Part shown: positions 7,579 to 16,467 of the stretch, one piece after another
Position numbering within the stretch: the first letter of the stretch is position 1
Layout: every line of letters starts with the position of its first letter
Assembly (NCBI GenBank): GCA_019113025.1
Contig: DXIF01000056.1
Span: 1-40,930, forward strand
From: Candidatus Anaerobiospirillum stercoravium
GTDB lineage: Bacteria > Pseudomonadota > Gammaproteobacteria > Enterobacterales > Succinivibrionaceae
Direction: 5' to 3'
Length of the DNA: 40,930 bases
Made by a program: the position numbers and the translations under genes
Notes under the pieces: model-generated
What the model was told of the DNA's origin: nothing
Database searches by the model: none
Seen by the model: the letters and a program-made list of their open reading frames with translations, nothing else

Positions 7579-9108
7579 ATGTCGCAACAACTCAACGCCA
7601 CGGGAGCGGCGCCTGCTGCCCCGCGCGAGCGGCGCATCACCATCATGAACATCATTGGCTACGCCAGTGTTAACTTCTTGGGTGGTGGCTCAACGGTCTT
7701 AATCTCCGCCTGGCTGATGTTCTTTTACACCACCATGTGCGGCCTGTCGGCCATTTCCGCTTCGGTCATCTTCACCGTAGCCCGTATTGCCGACGCTCTG
7801 CTCAACCCAGTGATGGGCTTTATCACCGATAACTTCTACAAGACCGCTCTGGGCCGTCGTTTTGGCCGCCGTCGCTTCTTCATCTTATTAGGCATCCCAT
7901 CGATTCTGGTCGTATTCCCAGCTATGTGGGTCCCGGGGATGAACCTCGCCTACTACTTTGCGGTGAACCTACTTTATGAGATGGTCTTCACCATGGTGAT
8001 CGTATCGTGCGTCTCGCTGCCTGCAGAGATGACCCGCCGCGCCGAGGACAAGACCAAGCTCACCGGTGGTAAGCAAGTATGCGGCATTATCGCCTCGACT
8101 ATCGCTGCCTTCATTCCGGGCTTAATGTTCCAAATCTACGGCGAGCAAGACACCACCGCCTTCTTCATGACCGGCGTCGTTTACGGCATCATGATGGCCC
8201 TGTCCTTAATCGTCGTTTGGATGTTCACCTACGAAAAGCCCTTATCAGAGATTCACACCAGCGCCAACACCAGCAGCTTAGGTAACATCATGCTCTCCAT
8301 CGTAACCGATGTGAAGGCGGCGCTGCACTTACGTGCCTATCGCTTACACTGCGTGATCTTGGCCATGGGCTGCATTTACAAGAACTTAGCCACCGGTATC
8401 TTTACCTACTTTGTGGTCTCGGTGCTGTTCTTAGCCCAGCAAGACGCGGCTTGGGTCTTAGGCATCACCCAGATGACCTCCTTTGCCGGTCTGTTCTTGT
8501 GCATCTTCCTGTGCTTACGCTTAGGTGCCCCTAAGACCTTCATGATCTTCACCGTGATTGTGGCCTTAGGCTGCGCTGGTTTCTACGGCTTAACGTACTT
8601 AAACGGCCAAGCCTCGCAGGTCTACCTGTTAGCCGGTGTTGCCATCATCGCCTTTGCTGGTCGTGCCGGCATCGACTACATCCCAGTCTTCCAGCTGCCA
8701 TTTATGGCCGACATCGACGAGATCGTCCACGGCGAGCGTCGTGAAGGTATCTTCGTAGGCGTTAACACCCTGTTCTCGCGTGCGGCCACGGGCATCGAAG
8801 CCTTCGCGATTGGCTTAGGTCTAGCCGCCTTCGGCTACACCAAGGGCACCACCGAGCAAAGCGAGTTCACCCAATTTGGCATCATGCTGATTGCCGTGAT
8901 TGTGCCATTAGTCTTCTTAGGCATCGGCTGGCTGGCCGCAATGCGCCTCAAGCTCAATAAGGAAAACCACAAGAAGGTTTGCCTTGAGGTACAGCGCTTA
9001 AAGGAAGGCGGCAAAAAAGAGGACGTCGACCCTGAGGTCAAGGCCATCGTCGAGAGCTTAACCGGCTACAAGTACGAAGACTGCTGGACCTTACACAAGC
9101 AAGCCTAG
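7579..9108 (+). CDS. MFS sugar transporter, GPH (glycoside-pentoside-hexuronide:cation) family
   Basis: A 509-residue polytopic membrane protein with about 12 hydrophobic segments. The N-terminal SVNFLGGGS..ISAWLMFFYTT, ADALLNPVMGFITDNF and GRRFGRRRFFILLG motifs are characteristic of GPH symporters such as MelB and YicJ. The central MADIDEIVHGERREGIFVG loop also fits. The frame could begin at TTG 7570, but ATG 7579 (MSQQLNAT) has TGAGG upstream. It probably imports the unsaturated disaccharide that the GH105 enzyme cleaves, with a cation. The stop codon lies inside a tandem repeat. Confidence 0.9.
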   Translation: MSQQLNATGAAPAAPRERRITIMNIIGYASVNFLGGGSTVLISAWLMFFYTTMCGLSAISASVIFTVARIADALLNPVMGFITDNFYKTALGRRFGRRRFFILLGIPSILVVFPAMWVPGMNLAYYFAVNLLYEMVFTMVIVSCVSLPAEMTRRAEDKTKLTGGKQVCGIIASTIAAFIPGLMFQIYGEQDTTAFFMTGVVYGIMMALSLIVVWMFTYEKPLSEIHTSANTSSLGNIMLSIVTDVKAALHLRAYRLHCVILAMGCIYKNLATGIFTYFVVSVLFLAQQDAAWVLGITQMTSFAGLFLCIFLCLRLGAPKTFMIFTVIVALGCAGFYGLTYLNGQASQVYLLAGVAIIAFAGRAGIDYIPVFQLPFMADIDEIVHGERREGIFVGVNTLFSRAATGIEAFAIGLGLAAFGYTKGTTEQSEFTQFGIMLIAVIVPLVFLGIGWLAAMRLKLNKENHKKVCLEVQRLKEGGKKEDVDPEVKAIVESLTGYKYEDCWTLHKQA

Positions 9109-9128
9109 CCAAGCCTAGCCAAGCATAG
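9101..9128. repeat. 10-bp tandem repeat carrying the stop codon
   Basis: AAGCCTAGCC occurs twice exactly and then as AAGCATAG. TAG lies at 9106 (the gene stop), 9116 and 9126, one in each frame. Confidence 0.88.
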
Positions 9129-9180
9129 TGTCCCAGCACGCGGCCGCGCCGCACATTACTGCCCGCGGCTGAAAGCTAAT

Positions 9181-9282
9181 GTGGGCTCAGGGCATGGCCT
9201 GAGCTCACAGCTAAGCTGACCTTGCCCTAAGGGCAAGACAAGGTAAAACCCAGTAAAGCAAGGTCAGCCCCCGCGGGGGCTC
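9181..9282 (+). other. Highly structured region after the permease gene
   Basis: Three consecutive stems can form: GTGGGCTCAGG with CCTGAGCTCAC (9181-9208), GCTGACCTTGC with GCAAGGTCAGC enclosing a GCCCTAAGGGC hairpin (9215-9268), and the palindrome AGCCCCCGCGGGGGCT (9266-9281). No T-run follows. It may be a structured 3' UTR or a small RNA; I recognise no known RNA family. Confidence 0.45.
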
Positions 9283-9474
9283 TAACCAAGGGCCCGCCCC
9301 GCCCCCGCGTTACGCCCTGCCTTGGGCTCTGGGCTCTTCATGCCGTTCCCCACACACACCAACGGCCCTAAAAGAGCTCAGAGCCGAGGGCAGAGTCCTC
9401 GGATCTCCAAACTATCACACACAACAACATCACCAACAATAGTCATTGCTGCGCACATCACACGCAGCCACTCA

Positions 9475-9507
9475 AAGCCCTGAGGCAACCACCTCGGGGC
9501 TTTTTAT
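9475..9507 (+). terminator. Rho-independent terminator
   Basis: AAGCCCTGAGG pairs with CCTCGGGGCTT around a short loop, followed by TTTTTATT. It closes the sugar-acid locus, or an unseen transcript before the restriction gene. The 9283-9474 stretch ahead of it holds no gene I can support. Confidence 0.8.
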
Positions 9508-9597
9508 TGCCAGCTTGACAAAGCTACATAAAATATGCGTTGATCTAAAAATCTCTCTCAAAGATTTTTTGTGATAAACCTGTTAGGACGATTTAGT

Positions 9598-10623
9598 ATG
9601 GACAAACAAGATACCCCAGCGCGGTCGATTTACGATCCCGCACCACGGCTAATGAGCAATGACGAACTGGAACAAACTTTGCGACGAGAACTGATCGGTA
9701 CCGATCTCAGTGGTCTAGCTCTGCGCTCACGCTCTAAGGAGATAAAACTACGCGTATGCGCTGCTTTAGGCTATCCGGCGCCGCGCAGCTTCAAGAAAAC
9801 CAATCCGCGCTTCCCATGCCAAAACTTGGATGTTATGACCCAAAAGTCCAATAACATCCAAATTTGGAACAGTGAGATTGATCCTGATCGCCGTTATGCG
9901 TTGTGCCAAGTAGACGCGACCGATACAGTCTGCGCGGTCCGGGTCGTTACTGGAGCCTATCTAAGCAGCCTTGACACTACCGGCACCGCAACCCACAAAT
10001 ACCAAGCGATCTTATCCTTGCAGTTCAACAGCGGCGTTTACTCCTCGTCCGACACGACCAATATTACCCCTTGGTTACAAAGGGAGGCCTTGAACCAAGC
10101 TCAGCCTGGCACTCCGGTTTTAGCCAATATACAGCTTAACTTGAATCACCCCCGTCTACCCACTGAGCCGCCGCACCATGGGCAAGTTCTGCCCATCCAC
10201 GAGGTGTATAACCGACTCTGCCCACTGATTGGACTCACTATACCTGAGCTCTCCAAAGATCAAGAACGCAATCGTGGCTCACTGTTGCATCAACACGTCT
10301 GCCGAGCTCTGGGCTACCAACAGTACCACGATAACGGTCAGTTTCCAGATATCCCCAACCAGCTGCTCGAAATTAAACTTCAGACCGCGCCGACCATTGA
10401 TCTGGGCAAATACGCTCCTAACTCAGAGCTAGAGGTCTTGCCCGGCATTACTTGCTCGGACATCCGCTATGCCATCTTCTATGGAATAGTACACCTAGGC
10501 CAAGTCACGCTGCAAAAGGTCTTTGTGGTGAACGGACACGACTTCTTTACCTTGGCCCAACCAGTTCCAGGCGTCAACAAGAAGCTGCAGATGCATCTGC
10601 CTCTCGGTTTCTTTAGCCGGTAA
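9598..10623 (+). CDS. Type II restriction endonuclease (PD-(D/E)xK fold)
   Basis: A 341-residue protein. The frame extends to GTG 9571, but ATG 9598 (MDKQDTPARS) has TTAGGA nine bases upstream. Pro250-Asp251, then Glu258-Ile259-Lys260 (FPDIPNQLLEIKLQT), form a PD-x6-ExK catalytic signature. It lies opposite an adenine methyltransferase gene and overlaps its 3' end by 11 bp, the classic compact R-M arrangement. Length and partner type would allow a BsuBI/PstI-like enzyme, but I cannot assign a recognition site. Codon use is less biased toward TTA and GGC than in the neighbours, consistent with horizontal acquisition. Confidence 0.78.
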   Translation: MDKQDTPARSIYDPAPRLMSNDELEQTLRRELIGTDLSGLALRSRSKEIKLRVCAALGYPAPRSFKKTNPRFPCQNLDVMTQKSNNIQIWNSEIDPDRRYALCQVDATDTVCAVRVVTGAYLSSLDTTGTATHKYQAILSLQFNSGVYSSSDTTNITPWLQREALNQAQPGTPVLANIQLNLNHPRLPTEPPHHGQVLPIHEVYNRLCPLIGLTIPELSKDQERNRGSLLHQHVCRALGYQQYHDNGQFPDIPNQLLEIKLQTAPTIDLGKYAPNSELEVLPGITCSDIRYAIFYGIVHLGQVTLQKVFVVNGHDFFTLAQPVPGVNKKLQMHLPLGFFSR

Positions 10624-12265
10624 ATGCCACAGCAACCAAGTCGTCAATGCGAGCTTTCAGGTCCTTGGTATTATCTTTTGTGGCTAAAAGCTCTTGAACC
10701 AAGGAGATAATCTCTTGACACAGCGGGCGCTTGGGATCAGGGATGGGAAAGCGCTCAACATACTGCTTCATGAAGCGCCGTTTAGACGAGTAGAGCTTGG
10801 TATTGAACTTGCGGTCGTAGAAGTCCACGATGAAACGACTATTAGCCACAGCCAGCATCAGATACATGACATCAGTGGCAGCATCAGGTGCAAAATCCAT
10901 CCAATAGCAGTCGCCGTTAATAACTGCATCCTCAGTTACCAACCAAAACTGTGGATACTCAGCAATGTCGCGGAACACGATCTTGCTGTGTGCCCACAGG
11001 GCAGGTTTTTGCGGTACCCAGAGCTCATACCAAGCACGCCCGGCCTTATGCACATAGGCTCGTCCATTGAGCTGATCATAATGCTTACACAAATAGGCCT
11101 GAGACTTAGGGTAGTGTGTTAAGTCATAGGCCTGTTGACGTCCGTTTTGGTCGTAATGCGGATAGAGCACACTCCAGCGCTCAGTGAGATTAGGACGATA
11201 GCACCCAGCATTTCTATGGGTGATTAATGGCTTGGTCAGCTCAAACTCAAGCTCAGCGCACGCGCGATCAAAGAGGAAGACGTTATCAGCACAAGTCTTA
11301 ATACCCACGCGTACCGGCGCGACCTCCCCAAAGCTTTTCCAAGTGTTGCGCTGAACTTGCTCGAGCCACTGCTCTTGATCTTTACTGGTGAGCACCCATG
11401 GGGCCTCAGCTGATGCCGCCCCCAGCACGACATAACCGGTTTGAGCCTGATAGCAGCTGCCTTGCAGATCGATAAAGTGGCCTGCTTGTCCGACACAGTC
11501 ACAGACATGGTTGATTGGTACCGGTTGATCTGTCGCGTTGCTCAAATAGACTGAGTTAAATTGCACTTGATATGACTCAGCTCCTGCCAAAAGACCACGC
11601 TTAGTAAATACCGTAACGCAGGGGAGCACTGCAGCATTGGTAAAAACCTTGGTATCTCCCAAATCAGAAATGGTTAAGAGCCGAGCATGCTCATAGAGGT
11701 AACGGCGCAGACTACGCCCCGAGCTAATGGTCAAATACTTATTGGAGGTAATGAAACCAGCGATACCGCCCTCTTTTAAGGCCTCTAACGCAGCAATAAA
11801 GAAGGCGTAGTAGATATCGACCTTGCCGTGTAGGCCAAAACGTTGCGCCAACTGCTGTGAAGTGCCTACCGCTAAGGTTTGGGTTCGCACGTAAGGTGGG
11901 TTAGCGATGATGAGATCAAATTCGCCGCCATAGTCATCTAGGTGTAAAAAATCTGCGGCGCTAAAGTTAATTGCGACTTGAGGAAATTCGGCCTTAAATC
12001 GAGCCGCACTGGTAGCAAGACTCTGTGAATCGATATCATAGGCCTGCAATAAGATCTGATGCTTAGGATATTTAGCTTGCAGGATGCGCAGCAGAGCTAA
12101 GGCCAGCTCGCCTTCGCCTAAAGCGGGCTCCAAGACTTTAATCGTGTCCTGATTAGGCTCAGGCTGAAACTGCGCCACGATAGCCTCGGCAACCGAGGCA
12201 GCCAATGCAGGCGGCGTATAGACCACGCCATTATTTTTTTCCTTGCTTTGATTTTTGTAGCGCAT
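10613..12265 (-). CDS. Type II DNA adenine-N6 methyltransferase
   Basis: A 550-residue methyltransferase of the gamma/TaqI-like layout. VVYTPPALA (15-23) leads into LEPALGEG (45-52), which replaces the usual AdoMet-binding DPxxGxG. The catalytic NPPY motif is at 122-125 (LIIANPPYVRT). The long C-terminal half, with FRDIAEYPQFWL, YWMDF and KFNTKLYSSKRRFMKQYVERFPIP, looks like a target-recognition domain. It should protect the host from the convergent endonuclease. Start ATG 12265 has GAGG ten bases upstream. The 3' ends of the two genes overlap, so no terminator fits between them and antisense overlap of transcripts is likely. Confidence 0.9.
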   Translation of the reverse strand: MRYKNQSKEKNNGVVYTPPALAASVAEAIVAQFQPEPNQDTIKVLEPALGEGELALALLRILQAKYPKHQILLQAYDIDSQSLATSAARFKAEFPQVAINFSAADFLHLDDYGGEFDLIIANPPYVRTQTLAVGTSQQLAQRFGLHGKVDIYYAFFIAALEALKEGGIAGFITSNKYLTISSGRSLRRYLYEHARLLTISDLGDTKVFTNAAVLPCVTVFTKRGLLAGAESYQVQFNSVYLSNATDQPVPINHVCDCVGQAGHFIDLQGSCYQAQTGYVVLGAASAEAPWVLTSKDQEQWLEQVQRNTWKSFGEVAPVRVGIKTCADNVFLFDRACAELEFELTKPLITHRNAGCYRPNLTERWSVLYPHYDQNGRQQAYDLTHYPKSQAYLCKHYDQLNGRAYVHKAGRAWYELWVPQKPALWAHSKIVFRDIAEYPQFWLVTEDAVINGDCYWMDFAPDAATDVMYLMLAVANSRFIVDFYDRKFNTKLYSSKRRFMKQYVERFPIPDPKRPLCQEIISLVQELLATKDNTKDLKARIDDLVAVAFTG

Positions 12266-12353
12266 GATGGTTGAGCCTCAGTCTTGCCCATGAATATTAA
12301 GTATGATAGCGCATTGTGCCCTAAATTCGCCCTTTTGGGCCGCATTTGGACAC

Positions 12354-12402
12354 AAAAGGCGCACCTAGGCGACGTTGGTCGCTCAGGCACGCCTTTTTTA
12401 TT
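12354..12402 (-). terminator. Bidirectional terminator-like hairpin
   Basis: AAAAGGCG pairs with CGCCTTTT, with inner GCGAC / GTCGC pairs. The T-runs on both sides allow it to end the gene at 12427-14277 on the minus strand, ahead of the methyltransferase promoter. Confidence 0.65.
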
Positions 12403-12426
12403 TATAGTAAGGGGCAGAGCCCAATG

Positions 12427-14277
12427 CTAAGCGCTTTCGGTAGCGCTGGCGCTCTCGTCTTGCTTGGTTTTCTTGCGGGACGAGGAGCTTGCGGCCGCGC
12501 TTAAAGCGGTTAACTGGAGCCGCGACTTAAGCAGCGCCTGCAAGATGAAGGTATAGTGCAAGAGCACGGTTAATGCAGTTAAGCGGCGCGTCGAGGTCTG
12601 TGTGACAAAGCGCGAAACCGAACCTTGCTTGCGCAGATGGGCCGAGGTGCACTCGGTGCCAAAGTCGCAGTGGTAGATATCGTAGATTTGCTTCATCGTC
12701 AGTTCTGGACGCTTGGCGCCACTGTTGCCATTGGAGACCGCCAAGACGTAGTAGAGCTCAGAGTCGACCGCACTCTTGATCTTGAGCGGATCCATCGTGA
12801 TGTCAAAGACGCCGCGCATGAACTGCGCCTGCGGAATCGCGCCACGGGCAGGACGGCCCACCGAGCTAAAGCCGGTGACCTCACCCCACGTCTTTAAGGT
12901 GTGGCGACACCAGCGCGCCTTGCTGAAGATACGCTCGGCGACCGCTTCCACGTCTTGCTTGGTGGCACCCAATGGCAAGATGATCTTGTTTTGGCGCTGC
13001 AGACGGGCCTGCTCGCGGCGCGCAAAATCCAAGCAATAGGAGCTGTAGGTCATGCGCAGCTCTTTGGCGTTGATAAAGAGCAGGCTGAAGTCCTGACCGT
13101 TGATCGTGGTGTTACCCGCCCAAGCACCGGAAATGGTGTAAATCGGCAGCACCTTGGTGGTAGCACGGGCTTGCTCGTAGTTGACGATCGAGTTGGTGAC
13201 CTCAAAGCGCTGGAACTGAAGCTCGTTGTTGACAAAGCGCTCCTTGATCGAACGCACCATCGGATCATTGTCCGGCAGACGCATGATGACCTTGAGGTCG
13301 TGGCGGCCGCAGATGGCGGCGATATCACTCACCGACAGGGTCTCAACTAAGTGCTGCTCGTAGTCAGCGTTGACTTCCTTTAACTCTTCGATGCTCGGTA
13401 AGGTGTAAGGGTCAGTCGGCGAGTTACGTAAGAAGACGTTCTCAACTGGGACCGCACCGTGTTCACGCGCCATGCGGGCGCGCTTGCGCTCCTCTTCGGC
13501 TAAAGCCGCGGCCTCAGGATTAAGCTCCGGATTGACCACGCCTAGAGCGGCGTTGGCGGCCACGACATCCTCAGGTTGCTCATTGGCAGCATTGATGACG
13601 ACGCCGTCCTCACCTACCTTAACGCTGATATCCTTCTTGCCCTTACGCGGACGAGGGAGCGTTTCCTTACGCTCTTCAGGACGCAACACATCTAGACCAC
13701 TTGAACCCAGCAACAGGGGCAGGTAATCTAAGTTCTCAAACAGCTCTTGTAAGTCGTTGCGCCGCTGGGCAAAGAACTCAAGGTAGCCTTGAATGCGCTT
13801 GGCGCTGATCTTATGGAAACTCAGATCGTAGACCTGATCTTTCTCTTGCTCGGAGAGCTCGACCCCTTGCGCGATCTTGTCGCATAAGGAGTCAACCAGC
13901 TTAAGCTCGGATAAGGCGCGCGGAGCGATGGTCGCTAAGAACGGCGCGATGCCATACTTGACGATACGCATCATGGCATCTTGGATCACATCGCGGTTGA
14001 TGTGATGGGACGCTGCCTGCCCTAACTCCGAGTACATGCGCTTGGGTAAGGTCTCAACGAAGTCGCCAATGCGGTTCCACGAACGGCCAAGGTCGTCGCA
14101 CATATAGTGCAAGACCATGATGGTGACAGCATCACCAAAGAGCACGTAGGCCATGTTCTTGCGCTTGGTACTAAGCTGGTTGAGGTGAGATCGTAACTGT
14201 ACTTGCGTACAAACACGATCTACTAAGTCGATACCGGTACTATCTGTTAAAACCCCTGTCAGCTTAATACGACCCAT
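12427..14277 (-). CDS. Large protein of unknown function, possibly derived from a DDE transposase
   Basis: A 616-residue soluble protein with start ATG 14277 behind GAGGT. An N-terminal alpha-helical third is followed by a charged linker (about 210-290, RPRKGKKD to AEEERKRARM). A second domain contains ICGRHDLKVIMRLPDND and LPIYTISGAWAGNTTINGQDFSLLFINAKELR. Near the C-terminus, YDIYHCDFGTECTSAHLRKQ resembles the Y-x-R-F-x-I-E-H...K-Q segment carrying the last acidic residue in IS4/IS701-like transposases. That is my only functional hint, and it is weak. I find no terminal inverted repeats or target duplication. It may be a domesticated or very diverged transposase, or something else. Confidence 0.4.
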   Translation of the reverse strand: MGRIKLTGVLTDSTGIDLVDRVCTQVQLRSHLNQLSTKRKNMAYVLFGDAVTIMVLHYMCDDLGRSWNRIGDFVETLPKRMYSELGQAASHHINRDVIQDAMMRIVKYGIAPFLATIAPRALSELKLVDSLCDKIAQGVELSEQEKDQVYDLSFHKISAKRIQGYLEFFAQRRNDLQELFENLDYLPLLLGSSGLDVLRPEERKETLPRPRKGKKDISVKVGEDGVVINAANEQPEDVVAANAALGVVNPELNPEAAALAEEERKRARMAREHGAVPVENVFLRNSPTDPYTLPSIEELKEVNADYEQHLVETLSVSDIAAICGRHDLKVIMRLPDNDPMVRSIKERFVNNELQFQRFEVTNSIVNYEQARATTKVLPIYTISGAWAGNTTINGQDFSLLFINAKELRMTYSSYCLDFARREQARLQRQNKIILPLGATKQDVEAVAERIFSKARWCRHTLKTWGEVTGFSSVGRPARGAIPQAQFMRGVFDITMDPLKIKSAVDSELYYVLAVSNGNSGAKRPELTMKQIYDIYHCDFGTECTSAHLRKQGSVSRFVTQTSTRRLTALTVLLHYTFILQALLKSRLQLTALSAAASSSSRKKTKQDESASATESA

Positions 14278-15027
14278 GGTTATGACCTCAGGTTGATTAT
14301 GATCCCAACAATGACCTCAAGGCAGCACCCATGCCGCACGGTAGCGTCAGCCCTGCCGAGGCTGCGCTCTGCTGCATCTGCGCCGCTCTTACTAGTGTGA
14401 AACTTGAACCTTGACTACAACACAAACTAAAGGAGCTCTGTGTGCTCCTCACTCAAAGCCCAAGGGCCATTGCAAACGAAAGTTTTAGCGCCTCGTTACT
14501 AACTAAGAGTCCACAGCTGCAAGCTTATCTTACGGCTCTTAGCCGGTAATAACAGCTACTTACTACTCACTGAGAGCGCGTACTAACAGTTACGCGCAGA
14601 CGCTTATCCGGCAGACTCGTGCTCGTGCCCACAGCCGTCAGCAGACAGCCCGAGGCCGTATCTTACGACCGTATGGCCATAACTACTGTAAACATCGCAT
14701 TGACGGTGCCATGTGGCCCAGATCACAAAGTCAGCGGCCGCATATTATAACGCAAAGTTCCCAAATGTCAGCTATCTTTGTGAAATCACGTTAAAATCGC
14801 CTTTGCTCCCCGTTTTCCCGTGATGGCATAGATGCCAACCTATCAGCAAAATTTTAGCAAAAAAATAAGGCCACAGCGTATACGCGCTGCAGCCTGTAAG
14901 CTGAACCTCAGAGAGCTCGCCGCCTCGGTTCAGTGCCAACGGTTCCAAGCCCTCAGTAGAAGCCCTGAGTTAGCAACTCTGAGAGTTAGCAACTTTGAGT
15001 TAGCAACTCTGAATTAGATGCTCTAAG
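14278..15027. other. Long leader and intergenic region
   Basis: 750 bp without a supported gene. From the promoter at 14744-14771, a leader of about 460 nt would run to the start at 14277. It contains several stems, including CGGTCGTAAGATACGGCC-like and CGGCT/AGCCG pairs. At 14430-14452 (minus strand) AGGAGC and GCTCCT flank seven bases, followed by TTTAGTTTG, a weak terminator. A separate RNA of about 300 nt is therefore possible. The right part (14860-15027) leads into the pykA 3' repeats. Confidence 0.5.
14744..14771 (-). promoter_or_regulatory. Strong sigma70 promoter
   Basis: On the minus strand CTGACA, 16 bases, TATAAT: five of six and six of six consensus matches. It would drive the gene at 14277 or a small RNA in its leader. 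Confidence 0.65.
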
Positions 15028-15033
15028 TTAGAT
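14965..15033. repeat. 14-bp tandem repeat carrying the pykA stop codon
   Basis: On the minus strand, units of the type CTAACTCAGAGTTG repeat about five times from the stop codon onward. TAA triplets read leftward begin at 15030, 15016, 15002, 14988 and 14972, that is 14, 14, 14 and 16 bases apart, so stops occur in all frames. Units drift gradually away from the gene. Confidence 0.88.
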
Positions 15034-16467
15034 GGTGATGATACGCATCGAATCGGTGTGGCCCGATTGACCCATGGCCACGCCAAAGGCGACCACCAGC
15101 TTATCGCCGGAGCTAGCAAGACCGTACTCTTGGAGCTTGCGCTTGATCACCTCTAAGAGCTCATCGCGGTTAGGATAAGCGAGGTTATCAAACAAGAATG
15201 GGAAGACGCCACGGTACATGCTCATCCAGCGCACGGCCTGCTCACTGCGCGAGAAGGCATAAATCGGCAGACCCGAGCGATAGCGCGACATGAGCAGAGG
15301 TAACTGGCCGCTGTCGGTTAAGGCGATTAAGCCGTGGATTCCCTCTAAGTGGTTAGCGGCGAACATGGACGAAACCGCAATAGTTTCCTCCGCGGTCGCA
15401 AAGGTGCGGTCAGCACGATAGCCCGACTTCTGCACCGAGGCCTCAGCGCCATAGCACACCTGGGACATAGCGCGCACCGTCTCAACTGGGTAGTCACCGG
15501 CGGCGGTCTCCGCCGACAGCATCACCGCGTCGGTGCCGTCTAATACGGCATTGGAGACGTCCATAACCTCAGCACGGGTTGGCATGGGGCTCTTGATCAT
15601 GCTCTCCATCATCTGGGTTGCGGTGATGACGGCACGGTCTTGACCACGGGCAAAGTTGATCAGGCGCTTTTGCACCGACATTAAGTTGGCATCGCCAATC
15701 TCAACACCCAGGTCACCACGGGCGACCATCACTACATCGGCGGCGAGCACGATATCGCGCATGGCCTCCTCTGAGGCCACCGCCTCAGCACGCTCAACCT
15801 TAGCGACAATATGAGCGTTGGAACCGGCCTCGCGCAGTAAGCGGCGTGCCTCTTGTAAATCTTGGCCGCTGCGTGGGAAGGAGACGGCGATATAATCCAC
15901 GCCTAAGTCTGCCGCGTGCCGAATATCTTCCTTATCCTTGACGGTTAAGGCCGGAGCGGACAGACCACCACCTTGCTTATTGATGCCCTTATTGTTGGAC
16001 AGCGGGCCCGCGACGATGACGGTGGTGAAGATGCGATTGCCTTCAATCTTGGTGACTGCAAGTTGAATACGGCCGTCGTCTAAGAGCAGGATGTCGCCGG
16101 GCTTAACATCATGAGGCAGCTCTTTGTAGGTCAGGCCCACCGCCTCTTGGTTGCCGGCGTCCAGCGGTAAATCGGCGTCTAAGACAAAGATGTCGCCGTG
16201 CTTGAGCAGAATCGGACCATCCTTAAACTTGCCGATACGGATCTTAGGGCCCTGTAAGTCACCCATGATGGCGACCGGCAGATCGAGCTTTGCGGAAGCC
16301 TCGCGCACCATTTGCACGCGCTTTTGGTGATCCTCAAAGGTACCATGAGAGAAATTTAAACGTACCACGTTGGCACCGGCTCGAATCAGCTCCTCCAGGA
16401 CGCCGGGACGGTCGGTAGCTGGGCCCAGAGTGGTTACGATCTTAGTTCTGCGCTTTCTCGTTGGCAT
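15028..16467 (-). CDS. pykA: Pyruvate kinase, PykA type
   Basis: A 479-residue protein converting phosphoenolpyruvate and ADP to pyruvate and ATP. It resembles E. coli PykA (480 residues) more than Pyk[16 protein letters not shown] at the start, [22 protein letters not shown], the active-site stretch [26 protein letters not shown], and [24 protein letters not shown]. The C-terminal regulatory domain is complete. AGGA precedes the ATG by seven bases. Its stop lies in a tandem repeat and no clear terminator follows. Confidence 0.96.
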   Translation of the reverse strand: MPTRKRRTKIVTTLGPATDRPGVLEELIRAGANVVRLNFSHGTFEDHQKRVQMVREASAKLDLPVAIMGDLQGPKIRIGKFKDGPILLKHGDIFVLDADLPLDAGNQEAVGLTYKELPHDVKPGDILLLDDGRIQLAVTKIEGNRIFTTVIVAGPLSNNKGINKQGGGLSAPALTVKDKEDIRHAADLGVDYIAVSFPRSGQDLQEARRLLREAGSNAHIVAKVERAEAVASEEAMRDIVLAADVVMVARGDLGVEIGDANLMSVQKRLINFARGQDRAVITATQMMESMIKSPMPTRAEVMDVSNAVLDGTDAVMLSAETAAGDYPVETVRAMSQVCYGAEASVQKSGYRADRTFATAEETIAVSSMFAANHLEGIHGLIALTDSGQLPLLMSRYRSGLPIYAFSRSEQAVRWMSMYRGVFPFLFDNLAYPNRDELLEVIKRKLQEYGLASSGDKLVVAFGVAMGQSGHTDSMRIITI

